From Bacteroidales bacterium (GTDB taxonomy: Bacteria > Bacteroidota > Bacteroidia > Bacteroidales > Muribaculaceae): 46,062 nucleotides of DNA. The position numbers and the translations under genes are program-made. Positions 1 to 7,046 of this stretch are shown piece by piece. The notes beneath the pieces were generated by a model. The model was not told the origin of the DNA and ran no database searches. It saw only the letters and a program-made list of their open reading frames with translations. The stretch's first letter is position 1. Each line of letters starts with the position of its first letter. The stretch lies in the NCBI GenBank assembly GCA_021205635.1, contig JAJPXC010000068.1, positions 1-46,062 on the forward strand. The letters run 5' to 3'.

Positions 1-4
1 GGAT

Positions 5-67
5 CGGGGGAAATCGCCCGGAGGGATCGACTGAAATCGGGGGAAATCGGGGGAAATCGAATGAAAT
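5..67. repeat. 10-bp tandem repeat array (CGnnnnAAAT)
   Basis: Units of the form CGGGGGAAAT, CGACTGAAAT and CGAATGAAAT follow each other at 10-bp steps (5-14, then 28-67), with one 13-bp irregular unit at 15-27. Looser AAATCG words continue to about 130. The same 10-bp pattern recurs at 16956-16995 and 37027-37096. No gene is visible here. The start of the window may cut the array. Confidence 0.75.
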
Positions 68-131
68 CACCCGTTAATGGGGGCAGGGGAAATCGATTTT
101 TGGTCGATTTCGGTTGATTTCCGTCGAAAAA

Positions 132-163
132 TTTGTTTGTTTCGTGGGAAGATGTTAACTTTG
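132..163 (+). promoter_or_regulatory. Bacteroidota-type promoter upstream of the greA leader
   Basis: TTTG at 132-135 and TAACTTTG at 156-163, 20 nt apart, match the Bacteroidota primary-sigma consensus (TTTG / TAnnTTTG). A transcript would start near 170, well before greA. Confidence 0.7.
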
Positions 164-169
164 CCGTCG

Positions 170-246
170 AAAGAATAGAGCGACCGCCACGAGGGCGGCA
201 TAGAAGGGGTCCCGGCGACAGAAAGTCGGGGTTCTTTTGTTTTTGT
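170..246 (+). ncRNA. candidate small RNA or attenuated leader upstream of greA
   Basis: A transcript from the promoter at 132-163 would contain one GC-rich hairpin (arms 184-188 and 194-198). It would end in a second hairpin (arms 211-216 and 225-230) followed at once by a T-rich run (232-245), which has the form of an intrinsic terminator. The result is an RNA of about 75 nt with no start codon and no plausible ORF. A second, weaker promoter (242-276) lies after it and could drive greA alone. It could be an independent small RNA or a terminated 5' leader controlling greA. I do not recognise it as a named RNA family. Confidence 0.45.
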
Positions 247-276
247 CTATCGTGGAAATCGCTCGGCATACTTTCG
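242..276 (+). promoter_or_regulatory. possible greA-proximal promoter
   Basis: TTTG (242-245) and TACTTTCG (269-276, 7 of 8 consensus positions) are 23 nt apart. This would give a leader of about 33 nt before the greA ATG. The spacing is at the long end, so the call is tentative. Confidence 0.35.
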
Positions 277-315
277 CAAAGAATGAATATTGTCTTACTT
301 TAAAATCATACGACC

Positions 316-786
316 ATGCCTATCACTTTCATGACCAAGGAAGGTTACAAGAAGAAAATGGAGGAAATCGCTTACCTTGAATCGGTTAAGCGACCTGAAA
401 TATCCCGAGCGATCGCCGAGGCCCGCGACAAGGGCGACCTGTCGGAGAACGCCGAATACGACGCTGCCAAGGAGGCCCAGGGCCTGCTGGAGATGAAGAT
501 CGCCCAGCTGAAGGATCTCGTGGCAAGCGCCCGCATCATCGACGAGAGCAAATTGAACACCGAGGAGGTGCAGATCATGAACCGCGTGAAGATCAAGGAC
601 CACGCCACGGGCGCTACATTGGAGTACACGATCGTGGCCGATTCGGAGGCCAACCTCAAGGAGAAGAAAATCGCGTCGTCGACGCCGATCGCCCAGGGCC
701 TGCTCGGCCACAAACTCGGCGAGATCGTGGAGATCAAGGTGCCGTCGGGCATCAAGAAATTCGAGATAGTGGAGATTTCATTTTAA
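316..786 (+). CDS. greA: transcription elongation factor GreA
   Basis: GreA stimulates the transcript-cleavage activity of RNA polymerase and rescues backtracked complexes in the cytoplasm. The 156-residue protein has the family length: an N-terminal coiled coil (about 1-75) and a C-terminal FKBP-like globular domain (about 80-156). The coiled-coil tip reads GDLSENAEYDAA. Counting from the ATG at 316, its acidic residues fall at D41 and E44, the positions known in E. coli GreA, which supports this start. It is preceded by a structured leader with its own terminator. It is followed by a GC hairpin (CCCCC/GGGGG around 800-815) and by intergenic tandem repeats. Its orientation matches the following HIT and murI genes. 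Confidence 0.95.
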   Translation: MPITFMTKEGYKKKMEEIAYLESVKRPEISRAIAEARDKGDLSENAEYDAAKEAQGLLEMKIAQLKDLVASARIIDESKLNTEEVQIMNRVKIKDHATGATLEYTIVADSEANLKEKKIASSTPIAQGLLGHKLGEIVEIKVPSGIKKFEIVEISF

Positions 787-837
787 TCGGCCCCCAAACC
801 CCCGCAGCGGGGGCTTACCATCCGGGTGGCCACCTTG

Positions 838-948
838 TTGATCCATTGATCCATTGATCCTTTGATCCTTTCCTCCTTTAAAGATTTAAAGATTTAAGAT
901 TTAAAGCTTTAAGGCTTTGAACTGAAAACTGAAAACTGAAAACTGAAA
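838..948. repeat. two tandem micro-repeat tracts between greA and the HIT gene
   Basis: Four 8-bp units TTGATCCA/T occupy 838-869 and four 7-bp units ACTGAAA occupy 921-948. Between them are AAAGATTT-like words. The 17-mer ATCCTTTCCTCCTTTAA at 865-881 recurs exactly at 12967-12983, and its first 12 bases recur in reverse at 7029-7040. No promoter consensus was recognised in this 170-nt spacer. Confidence 0.85.
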
Positions 949-958
949 ACTTCCCGTT

Positions 959-1354
959 ATGTCAAGCATATTTTCCAAGATAATCGCAGGGGAGATCCCC
1001 TGCTACAAAGTGGCCGAGGACGACAAGCACATCGCTTTCCTCGACATCAACCCCGTAGCCCCGGGGCACACGCTGGTGGTGCCCAAGCGCGAGGTGAGCT
1101 ACATCTTCGACATGGACGACCAGGAATTGGCCGAGTTTAACGTCTTCGCCAAGCGCGTGGCCAAGGCCCTGGAGAAGGCCATCCCCTGCAAGCGCATCGG
1201 CATGACAGTGATCGGCCTTGAGGTGCCCCACGCCCACATCCACCTGATTCCCATCAACGTGGAGGCCGACATGGCGTTCAACAAGGAGCGTCCCGAGGTC
1301 GACAAGACCTTGATGCAAGCCATCGCCACGTCGGTGGCAAAAGAGTTTGTGTAA
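959..1354 (+). CDS. HIT family protein (histidine triad nucleotide hydrolase)
   Basis: Small HIT proteins hydrolyse or transfer the phosphoramidate, or similar, bond of nucleotidyl substrates in the cytoplasm. The 131-residue product has the conserved NPVAPGHTLVVPK segment (31-43) and the histidine triad HAHIHLIP, with H91, H93 and H95. This fits the Hint branch. The stop codon overlaps the murI start by one base (TAATG), so the two genes are probably translationally coupled. The exact substrate cannot be deduced from sequence. Confidence 0.9.
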   Translation: MSSIFSKIIAGEIPCYKVAEDDKHIAFLDINPVAPGHTLVVPKREVSYIFDMDDQELAEFNVFAKRVAKALEKAIPCKRIGMTVIGLEVPHAHIHLIPINVEADMAFNKERPEVDKTLMQAIATSVAKEFV

Positions 1355-2202
1355 TGGGAAGGGAAGATAGGCCGTCCAAGGCCGGCCGCCCCAGTGCTCC
1401 CATTGGCGTATTCGATTCGGGGTACGGCGGCTTGACCGTGCTGAAGGAGATCATGCGGGTGATGCCCGAGCAGGAGTACCTGTACCTTGGCGACAACGCG
1501 CGAGCGCCCTACGGCACGCGGTCGTTCGACATCGTGTACCGATTCACGCTTGATGCGGTGAAGTACCTGTTCGAGCAGGGGTGCCGATTGGTTGTGCTGG
1601 CGTGCAACACCGCGTCGGCCAAGGCGTTGCGCAACATCCAGATGCTCGACCTGCCCAAGATCGACCCCGAGCGCCGTGTGCTCGGCGTGATCCGTCCCAC
1701 GGTGGAAAAACTGCCCCAATTGACCCGCAACGGCCACATCGGCGTGCTAGGCACACCGGGCACCATCCAGAGCCAGAGCTACGACTTGGAGATCCAGAAA
1801 TTTTTCCCTCAGTACACCGTCACCGGGCACGGCTGCCCGATGTGGGTGCCGCTGGTGGAGAACCGCGAGGCCGACACCCCGGGTGCCGACTATTTCGTGG
1901 AGCAGGAGATACGCCGGCTGATGCGCAAGGACCCCGAGATCGACACCATCATTCTGGGTTGCACCCACTACCCGCTGTTGATCGACAAGATTCGGCAGTA
2001 CGTCCCCGAGGGTGTGCGCGTTGTGCCCCAGGGGGAGATTGTGGCCGAGTCGCTCAAGGAGTACCTTCAGCGCCATCCTGGGTTGACCGAAAACGGACCT
2101 TCTAAAGTCACTTATCTCACCACCGAGAGCGCCGAGCGCTTCGGCGACATGGCATCGCTTTTTCTGGGCAAACCTGTTAAAGCCCAACGCGTTGAGCTTT
2201 AA
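1354..2202 (+). CDS. murI: glutamate racemase
   Basis: Glutamate racemase converts L- to D-glutamate for peptidoglycan. The 282-residue protein shows the N-terminal VFDSGYGGLTVL segment (19-30), the GDNARAPYG loop (47-54), and both catalytic cysteines in their motifs: ACNTAS (C84) and GCTHYP (C203). There is a short, family-atypical N-terminal extension of about 16 residues (REDRPSKAGRPSAP), so an internal start cannot be excluded. However, the one-base overlap with the HIT gene favours 1354. The gene is essential in most bacteria and has ordinary context here. Confidence 0.95.
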   Translation: MGREDRPSKAGRPSAPIGVFDSGYGGLTVLKEIMRVMPEQEYLYLGDNARAPYGTRSFDIVYRFTLDAVKYLFEQGCRLVVLACNTASAKALRNIQMLDLPKIDPERRVLGVIRPTVEKLPQLTRNGHIGVLGTPGTIQSQSYDLEIQKFFPQYTVTGHGCPMWVPLVENREADTPGADYFVEQEIRRLMRKDPEIDTIILGCTHYPLLIDKIRQYVPEGVRVVPQGEIVAESLKEYLQRHPGLTENGPSKVTYLTTESAERFGDMASLFLGKPVKAQRVEL

Positions 2203-2226
2203 CTAAAAGGCAAGAGGCAAGAGTAG

Positions 2227-2718
2227 ATGAAGAAAGCGTTGACCAAGGATGAGGCGATGGTGCGGGCCGAGCGGATGTGCTCGGGGGCCGAGTACTCGCT
2301 GCTGGAGATGCGTCGCAAACTCGCGTCGTGGGGCGTCACGTCGCGCGACGCCCGGGAGATCCTCGATTTCCTCATCGACGAGCGCTACATCGACGACAGC
2401 CGTTTCGCTTGCCACTACGCCGCCGAAAAACTCGAGCAGAGCCGCTGGGGCGCACGCAAGATCTACGCCGCCCTGCGTGCCAAGGGGATCGACCACGACA
2501 CGGCCCAGGAGGCGCTTGGCGAGCTGGATGCGGAGCTTTACGACCGCATAATGGTGGAGCTGATAGAAGCGAAGGTAGCTGAGGTAAGTGGTAATGATGG
2601 CCGTACAAGGCCGACACCCCAAGGCCTCACGTATGGCGAGAAGGTGAAGATTGCCCGGTTTATGGCCCAGCGTGGCTTCGACCCCTCCACAACCATGGAA
2701 CTTTTGAATAATGTTTAA
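2227..2718 (+). CDS. recX: regulatory protein RecX
   Basis: RecX proteins bind RecA filaments and modulate recombination. The 163-residue product is rich in charged helices. It shows the tandem three-helix RecX pattern: ALTKDEAMVRAERMCS at the N-terminus, LLEMRRKLASWGV (about 25-37), LDFLIDERYIDDSRFACHYAAEKL (about 46-69) and SRWGARKIYAALRAKGI (about 71-87). Spacing from murI is 24 nt on the same strand. No recA lies in this window. Confidence rests on the fold pattern and motif rather than on catalytic residues. Confidence 0.85.
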   Translation: MKKALTKDEAMVRAERMCSGAEYSLLEMRRKLASWGVTSRDAREILDFLIDERYIDDSRFACHYAAEKLEQSRWGARKIYAALRAKGIDHDTAQEALGELDAELYDRIMVELIEAKVAEVSGNDGRTRPTPQGLTYGEKVKIARFMAQRGFDPSTTMELLNNV

Positions 2719-2726
2719 ATTTTATA

Positions 2727-2780
2727 GACCACAAAATGACACGAACAAACACGAAAAATTTTTGTGTCCCTTTTGTGGTC
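2727..2780. repeat. inverted-repeat element GACCACAAAA...TTTTGTGGTC
   Basis: A perfect 10-bp outer stem (2727-2736 and 2771-2780) encloses ACACGAAAAA/TTTTTGTGT, which can also pair. Lying between recX and comF, it may end recX transcription. A related element with the same GACCACnAAAnGACACGAA words lies at 18476-18529 downstream of the tRNA, so this is a dispersed repeat family. Confidence 0.75.
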
Positions 2781-2834
2781 AAAAAGATCATTAACCCCAT
2801 ATTAATGTCCATTGGTGGTTTCTAAAATATAGGC

Positions 2835-3527
2835 ATGAAGTGGATTAGGGAGCTGGTGGATGTGGTGTATCCGCGGGTGTGCGGGGTGTGCGGGGCGACG
2901 CTCGTGTCCGGGGAGGAACAGGTGTGTTTGGCGTGCCTGATGGGATTGCCGCGCACAGGCTATCATAGCGATCAGTTGACGCTGGCCTGGGAGAGGTTGG
3001 CGTCGCCGTCGGTGCCGATCGAGCGAGCGGCCACATGGTTTCACTACCACAAATCCACTCCCTACGCCCGACTCATCCACCGCGCGAAATACAATTCCCA
3101 GCCCGAGCTATGCCGCTGGCTGGGAGCGACCTACGCCCGCGAGCTACTGCCCACGGGCTTTTTCGATGGGGTAGATGCTTTAATGCCCGTGCCGATGCAC
3201 TGGTGGAAACGGTTGCGCCGTGGCTATAACCAGGCCGAGGAGATCGCCCGCGGCATATCCCGGGTGACAGGGATTCCCGTTTCAAAAGATTTGAAAGCTA
3301 TCCGTCGCCACTCTACACAGACGCGCAAGGGCTCATTCCAGCGCTGGGTGAACGCGCAGAATACTTATGTGCTTGAAAATGAAGGGCGATATGTGGGGAA
3401 GCATATTCTTGTGGTGGATGACGTCATCACTACTGGCGCGACCACGCTGGCCAATTGCGCGGCGATCCACGCGGCGGCTCCCACGGCACGGTTATCGGTA
3501 CTCGCGCTGGCGCTCGCACACAAATAA
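2835..3527 (+). CDS. ComF family protein (amidophosphoribosyltransferase-like)
   Basis: ComF-family proteins carry a zinc-finger-like N-terminus and a phosphoribosyltransferase fold, and act in DNA uptake or processing in naturally competent bacteria. The 230-residue protein has four cysteines in two pairs (C16, C19, C31, C34), a VPMHWWKRLRRGYNQAEEIARG segment typical of the family, and a PRPP-binding loop VVDDVITTGAT near the C-terminus. The ATG lies in an AT-rich context. The gene is immediately followed by a duplicated palindromic element that separates it from a convergent gene. The role in this organism is unproven. Confidence 0.9.
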   Translation: MKWIRELVDVVYPRVCGVCGATLVSGEEQVCLACLMGLPRTGYHSDQLTLAWERLASPSVPIERAATWFHYHKSTPYARLIHRAKYNSQPELCRWLGATYARELLPTGFFDGVDALMPVPMHWWKRLRRGYNQAEEIARGISRVTGIPVSKDLKAIRRHSTQTRKGSFQRWVNAQNTYVLENEGRYVGKHILVVDDVITTGATTLANCAAIHAAAPTARLSVLALALAHK

Positions 3528-3603
3528 AAATGTGTCGCCCTGAGGGCAGGGCGACCTCCCAGGTAAAAATGTGTCGCCCTGAGGGCAGGGCGACCTCCCA
3601 GGT
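3526..3603. repeat. two perfect 39-bp direct repeats each containing a hairpin
   Basis: Units 3526-3564 and 3565-3603 are identical and abut exactly. Each holds the 8-bp perfect stem GTCGCCCT/AGGGCGAC with a 6-nt loop. The array starts inside the comF stop codon and ends 18 bp before the convergent gene's stop, the position of a bidirectional terminator. An adjacent A-run provides a U tail only for the minus-strand transcript. Confidence 0.9.
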
Positions 3604-3620
3604 GGGCTGCCGCGCTAAGG

Positions 3621-4538
3621 TTAAAAGGAGAGGTTGTATTTGGAGAGAAGCATGGCGGGGTGGTAGGAGAGTTTGGCTTGGCGCAGGCCGGGGTCGCCGC
3701 AATCCTCCTCACGGTTGATGTAGGCCACCTCGGGGTGGGCGGCCGCGATGTGGGCCGCAAAACGCTGGTTGATGGTCTCGCCGGCGCCCGCGATGTCGTG
3801 GTGCATCTTCTCGATGTGGAGGTAGAGCGTGTCGCCGATGATCTCTCCCACAGTAAACGCCGCGATCTCGCCGCCCGGGGTCAGCCTCAGCACGCCACCC
3901 ACGAACGGATACGCCTGCCAATTCTCCAGCACCGCGCGCACTTGCTCCATCTCGTTGTCGGCCGTCGAGCCCTCGTGGGCATGCAAGCGGCTGACAAAAT
4001 CGAGCAGAGCGGGGACGTCGGCCTCGGTGAGCGGATCCAGAGAGGCCTCGGGATTCTCGGCGGCGAAACGGTTGACGTGGTTGCGCTTCTTGTTGTAGCG
4101 CTTGCCGGTGAGTGTGGCCAGGTCGTTGATATTGTATAGATAGTCGGCCCAGTCGTCGAGCACCTCCATGGTGCCCCGGCCGCAAGAGGCGATGAGTTGG
4201 ATTTTGTCCTCGGGGATGGCCGAGAAACGCATGCGCTGGCCGTTGTCCTGACACCATTGATGAATCAATCCCACGGCGTCCCCGAGCGGCATCGGTCCGA
4301 TAGGGAGGGAAAAGGCGACATCTTGGCGGTGATTCTCGGTTACGCCCTTGATAAACAGGGTGTTGTCCTCGACCGCAAAACTATAACGGAAATAGTCGAT
4401 CCACATGTATATGCCTCCGATGGTGTAGTCGCAGGTGCGGCTGTCGCCCTGGGCCAACAGGCGGGAAATCAGTGGAATATCTTGCAATGTGACCGGCTTG
4501 AAACGCAGGGCGCGGTCAACGGTGGTAACGGGCATCAT
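3621..4538 (-). CDS. DUF2156 protein (phosphatidylglycerol lysyltransferase C-terminal-like)
   Basis: The 305-residue cytosolic-looking protein resembles the GNAT-like C-terminal domain of lysyl-phosphatidylglycerol synthases (DUF2156). Signs are the CDYTIGGIYMW segment (about 36-46), the DDWADYLYNINDLATLTGKRYNKKRNHVNRF block (about 128-158) that marks this family, and a GETINQRFAAHI helix near the C-terminus. There are no membrane helices, so it is the stand-alone form rather than full MprF. The acceptor is not predictable. It starts with two consecutive ATG codons. It is the last gene of a minus-strand series, convergent with comF. Confidence 0.85.
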   Translation of the reverse strand: MMPVTTVDRALRFKPVTLQDIPLISRLLAQGDSRTCDYTIGGIYMWIDYFRYSFAVEDNTLFIKGVTENHRQDVAFSLPIGPMPLGDAVGLIHQWCQDNGQRMRFSAIPEDKIQLIASCGRGTMEVLDDWADYLYNINDLATLTGKRYNKKRNHVNRFAAENPEASLDPLTEADVPALLDFVSRLHAHEGSTADNEMEQVRAVLENWQAYPFVGGVLRLTPGGEIAAFTVGEIIGDTLYLHIEKMHHDIAGAGETINQRFAAHIAAAHPEVAYINREEDCGDPGLRQAKLSYHPAMLLSKYNLSF

Positions 4539-4590
4539 AATACTTTTCTTTTTGATAGAAACGCTCGAGGGCGCGGCGAGGTTTAATGAA

Positions 4591-4691
4591 CCGGGGAATT
4601 AAAGGATGAAATGGAAGAAGGATGAAAGGTTGAATGGATGAAAGGAAAAAAGTAGGGTATTACTTTATCCTTTACCCTTTATCCTTTATCC
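4591..4691. repeat. purine-rich GGATGAAAGG words and TTTATCC tandem repeats
   Basis: GGATGAAA-like words (4602-4645) are followed by four 7-bp units TTTATCC/TTTACCC (4664-4691). The two halves are partly complementary and could fold as a long imperfect hairpin in the 160-nt spacer between the PHP gene and the DUF2156 gene. Confidence 0.75.
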
Positions 4692-4701
4692 TTTCGAATA
4701 T

Positions 4702-5517
4702 TTATCCTTTCGAGATGCTGTCGAGCATTTCGAAGGCCTTCATTCGGGAGGCGTTGATGAGCGAGGGGAGATGGGCGTCGCTATTGACGAGCATGGGCAC
4801 GCTGGCATCGGCCAGTCGTTTGAGCCACTTCACGCCGGGGAACATGCGCTGGTGGTCGGTCCATGCCTTGGTGTTGACCTCCACGATCACCTCCGAGGCC
4901 ACCACAGCCTCGATCAGGCGCTCCACGAGGCGCTCGTACCACGGCTCGTCCTCGATTCCGGGGGAGTAGTGGCCCGCGTTGTGCCCCACCTTGTCCAAGT
5001 GGCCCAGGATGTCGAAGCCGCCGGCCTCAACCATGTCGATCGACTGGCGATAGAACGTCTCCACCACATAGTGGATGTCGCGGTAGAAATATTGCTCCAT
5101 CTTCCCCTTGAAATTCTCGTAGCGGCCGTCAATGTCGATGTAGCGCTCCTCGGGGTTGGGAATGAAGTGGACCGAGCCGATTGTGTAGTCGAGAGGCAAG
5201 GTGGAGAAATACTCGGAGCGCGGACCCCACTGCGGGCCCAGATAGTCGATCTCCATCGACGCGTAAAGATTGATACGGTCGCCGTATTTCTCCTTCAGGC
5301 GGTTGAACTCGGCGAGATACAGCGGCACATCCTCCTTGCTCATGTTGCACGACGAGCGCAGGGGCAAGGGCGAGTGGGGCGAGAACCCGTAATGCGTGAA
5401 ATTCTGGCGCAGGGCCTCGATGACGAATTCCTCCATCGGGGCTCGGCCGTCGCAAAAGGGCGTATGGGAATGAAAGTTGTACGCCCGTGTGCCTTCGATC
5501 AACTTTATCAGGTCCAT
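4702..5517 (-). CDS. PHP-domain phosphatase, histidinol-phosphatase-like
   Basis: PHP-type histidinol-phosphatases (HisJ/HisK group) dephosphorylate L-histidinol phosphate with a metal cluster. The product, read from the ATG at 5517, has 271 residues. It shows the metal-binding HSH motif (H16, H18), CDGRAPMEEF, the GSVHF strand motif, HLDKVGHNAG and a late NSDAH motif, all expected for the PHP fold. An in-frame GTG at 5535 also exists, but the ATG at 5517 is better because it sits one base after the cstA stop (TGATATG), implying translational coupling. No other histidine-biosynthesis gene is near, so the substrate could be another phosphate ester. Confidence 0.85.
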   Translation of the reverse strand: MDLIKLIEGTRAYNFHSHTPFCDGRAPMEEFVIEALRQNFTHYGFSPHSPLPLRSSCNMSKEDVPLYLAEFNRLKEKYGDRINLYASMEIDYLGPQWGPRSEYFSTLPLDYTIGSVHFIPNPEERYIDIDGRYENFKGKMEQYFYRDIHYVVETFYRQSIDMVEAGGFDILGHLDKVGHNAGHYSPGIEDEPWYERLVERLIEAVVASEVIVEVNTKAWTDHQRMFPGVKWLKRLADASVPMLVNSDAHLPSLINASRMKAFEMLDSISKG

Positions 5518-5518
5518 A

Positions 5519-6976
5519 TCAATATAAATATTCACGCGTGGGTGCCCCGTCGTGGAGTCGACGCACGTAAGTGAGGAACAGCGTGGACAGTGCCGCGGCT
5601 ATAAGCGCTCCGCAACCGAGCGACACCGCGCGCGACAGGCCGAAGCCCTCGGGCGATGGAGCGTAGAGGATGTAGGTGCTGACCACAAACGTCATGAACG
5701 ACGCGGGCAACGCCGTGATCCACCACCACTTGGCGTGGCGGGCGAGATATACCGAGCATGCCCAGAGGGTGAACGTGGCGAGCGTCTGGTTGCACCACGC
5801 GAAGTAGCGCCAGAGCACCAAGAAGTCCATCTGCATCAGCGCGAACGTAGCAGCGAAGATGGGTAGGCTCAGCGCGAGGCGTTTCCATATCTTCTTCTGG
5901 TCGAACGATAGCATGTCGGCACCCATGAGTCGGGCCGAGCGCAGGGCGGTGTCGCCGGTGGTAATCGGGGCTACAATCACGCCAAGCACGGCCAGCAGAC
6001 CGCCCACCTTTCCGAGCCAGCCCATCGAAATGTCGTTGACGAGCTTGCCAGCGGCCCCGGAGCCGTTGGCGGCGATGTATTCGTTCAATTGGTCGTAACC
6101 GCCGGTGAAAGCGATAGCCGCGGCTGCCCAAATCAGCGCCACGACACCCTCGGTGACCATAGCGCCATAGAACACGGGGCGAGCCAACTTCTCATTTTTC
6201 AAGCAACGCGCCATCATCGGCGACTGCGTAGCGTGGAAGCCCGAGATGGCGCCGCAAGCGATCGACACCATCATCATCGGGAACACAGGGTGCTCGCCCG
6301 AGGTGAAACGCGAGTGGAAGCCATCGGTAATGCCGTGGGGAATGGTGACGTCGCCTAGAATCAGCACGCCCATGATACCCGCGGCCATGAACAGCAGCGC
6401 GAAGCCGAACACCGGGTACAGCCCTCCGATCACCTTGTCGATCGGCAGCAATGTGGCCAGCATATAATATATGAAAATAGCGGCGATCCAGAATGTCGCG
6501 TCCATTGTCTCGGGGGTGAGTCCGGCCAACAGATTGGCGGGCTGGATGACGAACACGGCGGCCACCAGCACCAGCAGCAACACGGCGAACACGCGCATCA
6601 CCTGCTTGATGCCGTTGCCCAGCTCATATCCCACGATTTCGGGCAACGAGGCGCCCCCGGCGCGCACGGAGATTACGCCCGACACGAAGTCGTGCACGGC
6701 TCCGGCGAAGATTGTGCCTAGCACAATCCACAGGAACGCAGCGGGGCCGTACATCACGCCCATAATGGCGCCGAAGATCGGTCCGAGGCCCGCGATGTTG
6801 AGGAATTGAATGAGAAAGACGCGCCACGTGGGCAGAGGCATATAGTCGATGTCGTCGCGACGCGTGTAGGCCGGCATCTCGCGCTTGGGGTCGGTGCCCA
6901 ACACGCGCTCCACCAGCGCTCCATAAATGAAGTAGCCGCCAATCAGCACGGCCAGTGATATCAAAAACAGTGACAT
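5519..6976 (-). CDS. cstA: carbon starvation protein CstA family transporter
   Basis: CstA-family membrane proteins import pyruvate or peptides during carbon limitation. The 485-residue protein has many hydrophobic helices and begins MSLFLISLAVLIGGYFIYGALVERV. It carries the conserved AGLGPIFGAIMGVMYGPAAFLWIVLG region (about 62-90), HDFVSGVISVRAGG (about 95-108) and SGFHATQSPMMARCL. It is shorter than the roughly 700-residue E. coli protein, as is usual in Bacteroidota. Its last codons run directly into the PHP phosphatase start. Upstream lie three TTTAGCA units but no clear promoter. Confidence 0.92.
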   Translation of the reverse strand: MSLFLISLAVLIGGYFIYGALVERVLGTDPKREMPAYTRRDDIDYMPLPTWRVFLIQFLNIAGLGPIFGAIMGVMYGPAAFLWIVLGTIFAGAVHDFVSGVISVRAGGASLPEIVGYELGNGIKQVMRVFAVLLLVLVAAVFVIQPANLLAGLTPETMDATFWIAAIFIYYMLATLLPIDKVIGGLYPVFGFALLFMAAGIMGVLILGDVTIPHGITDGFHSRFTSGEHPVFPMMMVSIACGAISGFHATQSPMMARCLKNEKLARPVFYGAMVTEGVVALIWAAAAIAFTGGYDQLNEYIAANGSGAAGKLVNDISMGWLGKVGGLLAVLGVIVAPITTGDTALRSARLMGADMLSFDQKKIWKRLALSLPIFAATFALMQMDFLVLWRYFAWCNQTLATFTLWACSVYLARHAKWWWITALPASFMTFVVSTYILYAPSPEGFGLSRAVSLGCGALIAAALSTLFLTYVRRLHDGAPTREYLY

Positions 6977-6983
6977 TTAATAA

Positions 6984-7040
6984 GCATTTAGCATTTAGCA
7001 TTTAGCCAGTGACCTTTTATCCTTGAAGGGAGGAAAGGAT
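6984..7040. repeat. GCATTTA tandem repeat and inverted ATCCTTTCCTCC word
   Basis: Three 7-bp units GCATTTA occupy 6984-7004. Then GGAGGAAAGGAT (7029-7040) is the reverse complement of a word present at 865-876 and 12967-12978. The same 7-mer is found in two orientations at 15426-15543. Confidence 0.85.
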
Positions 7041-7046
7041 GAAAGC

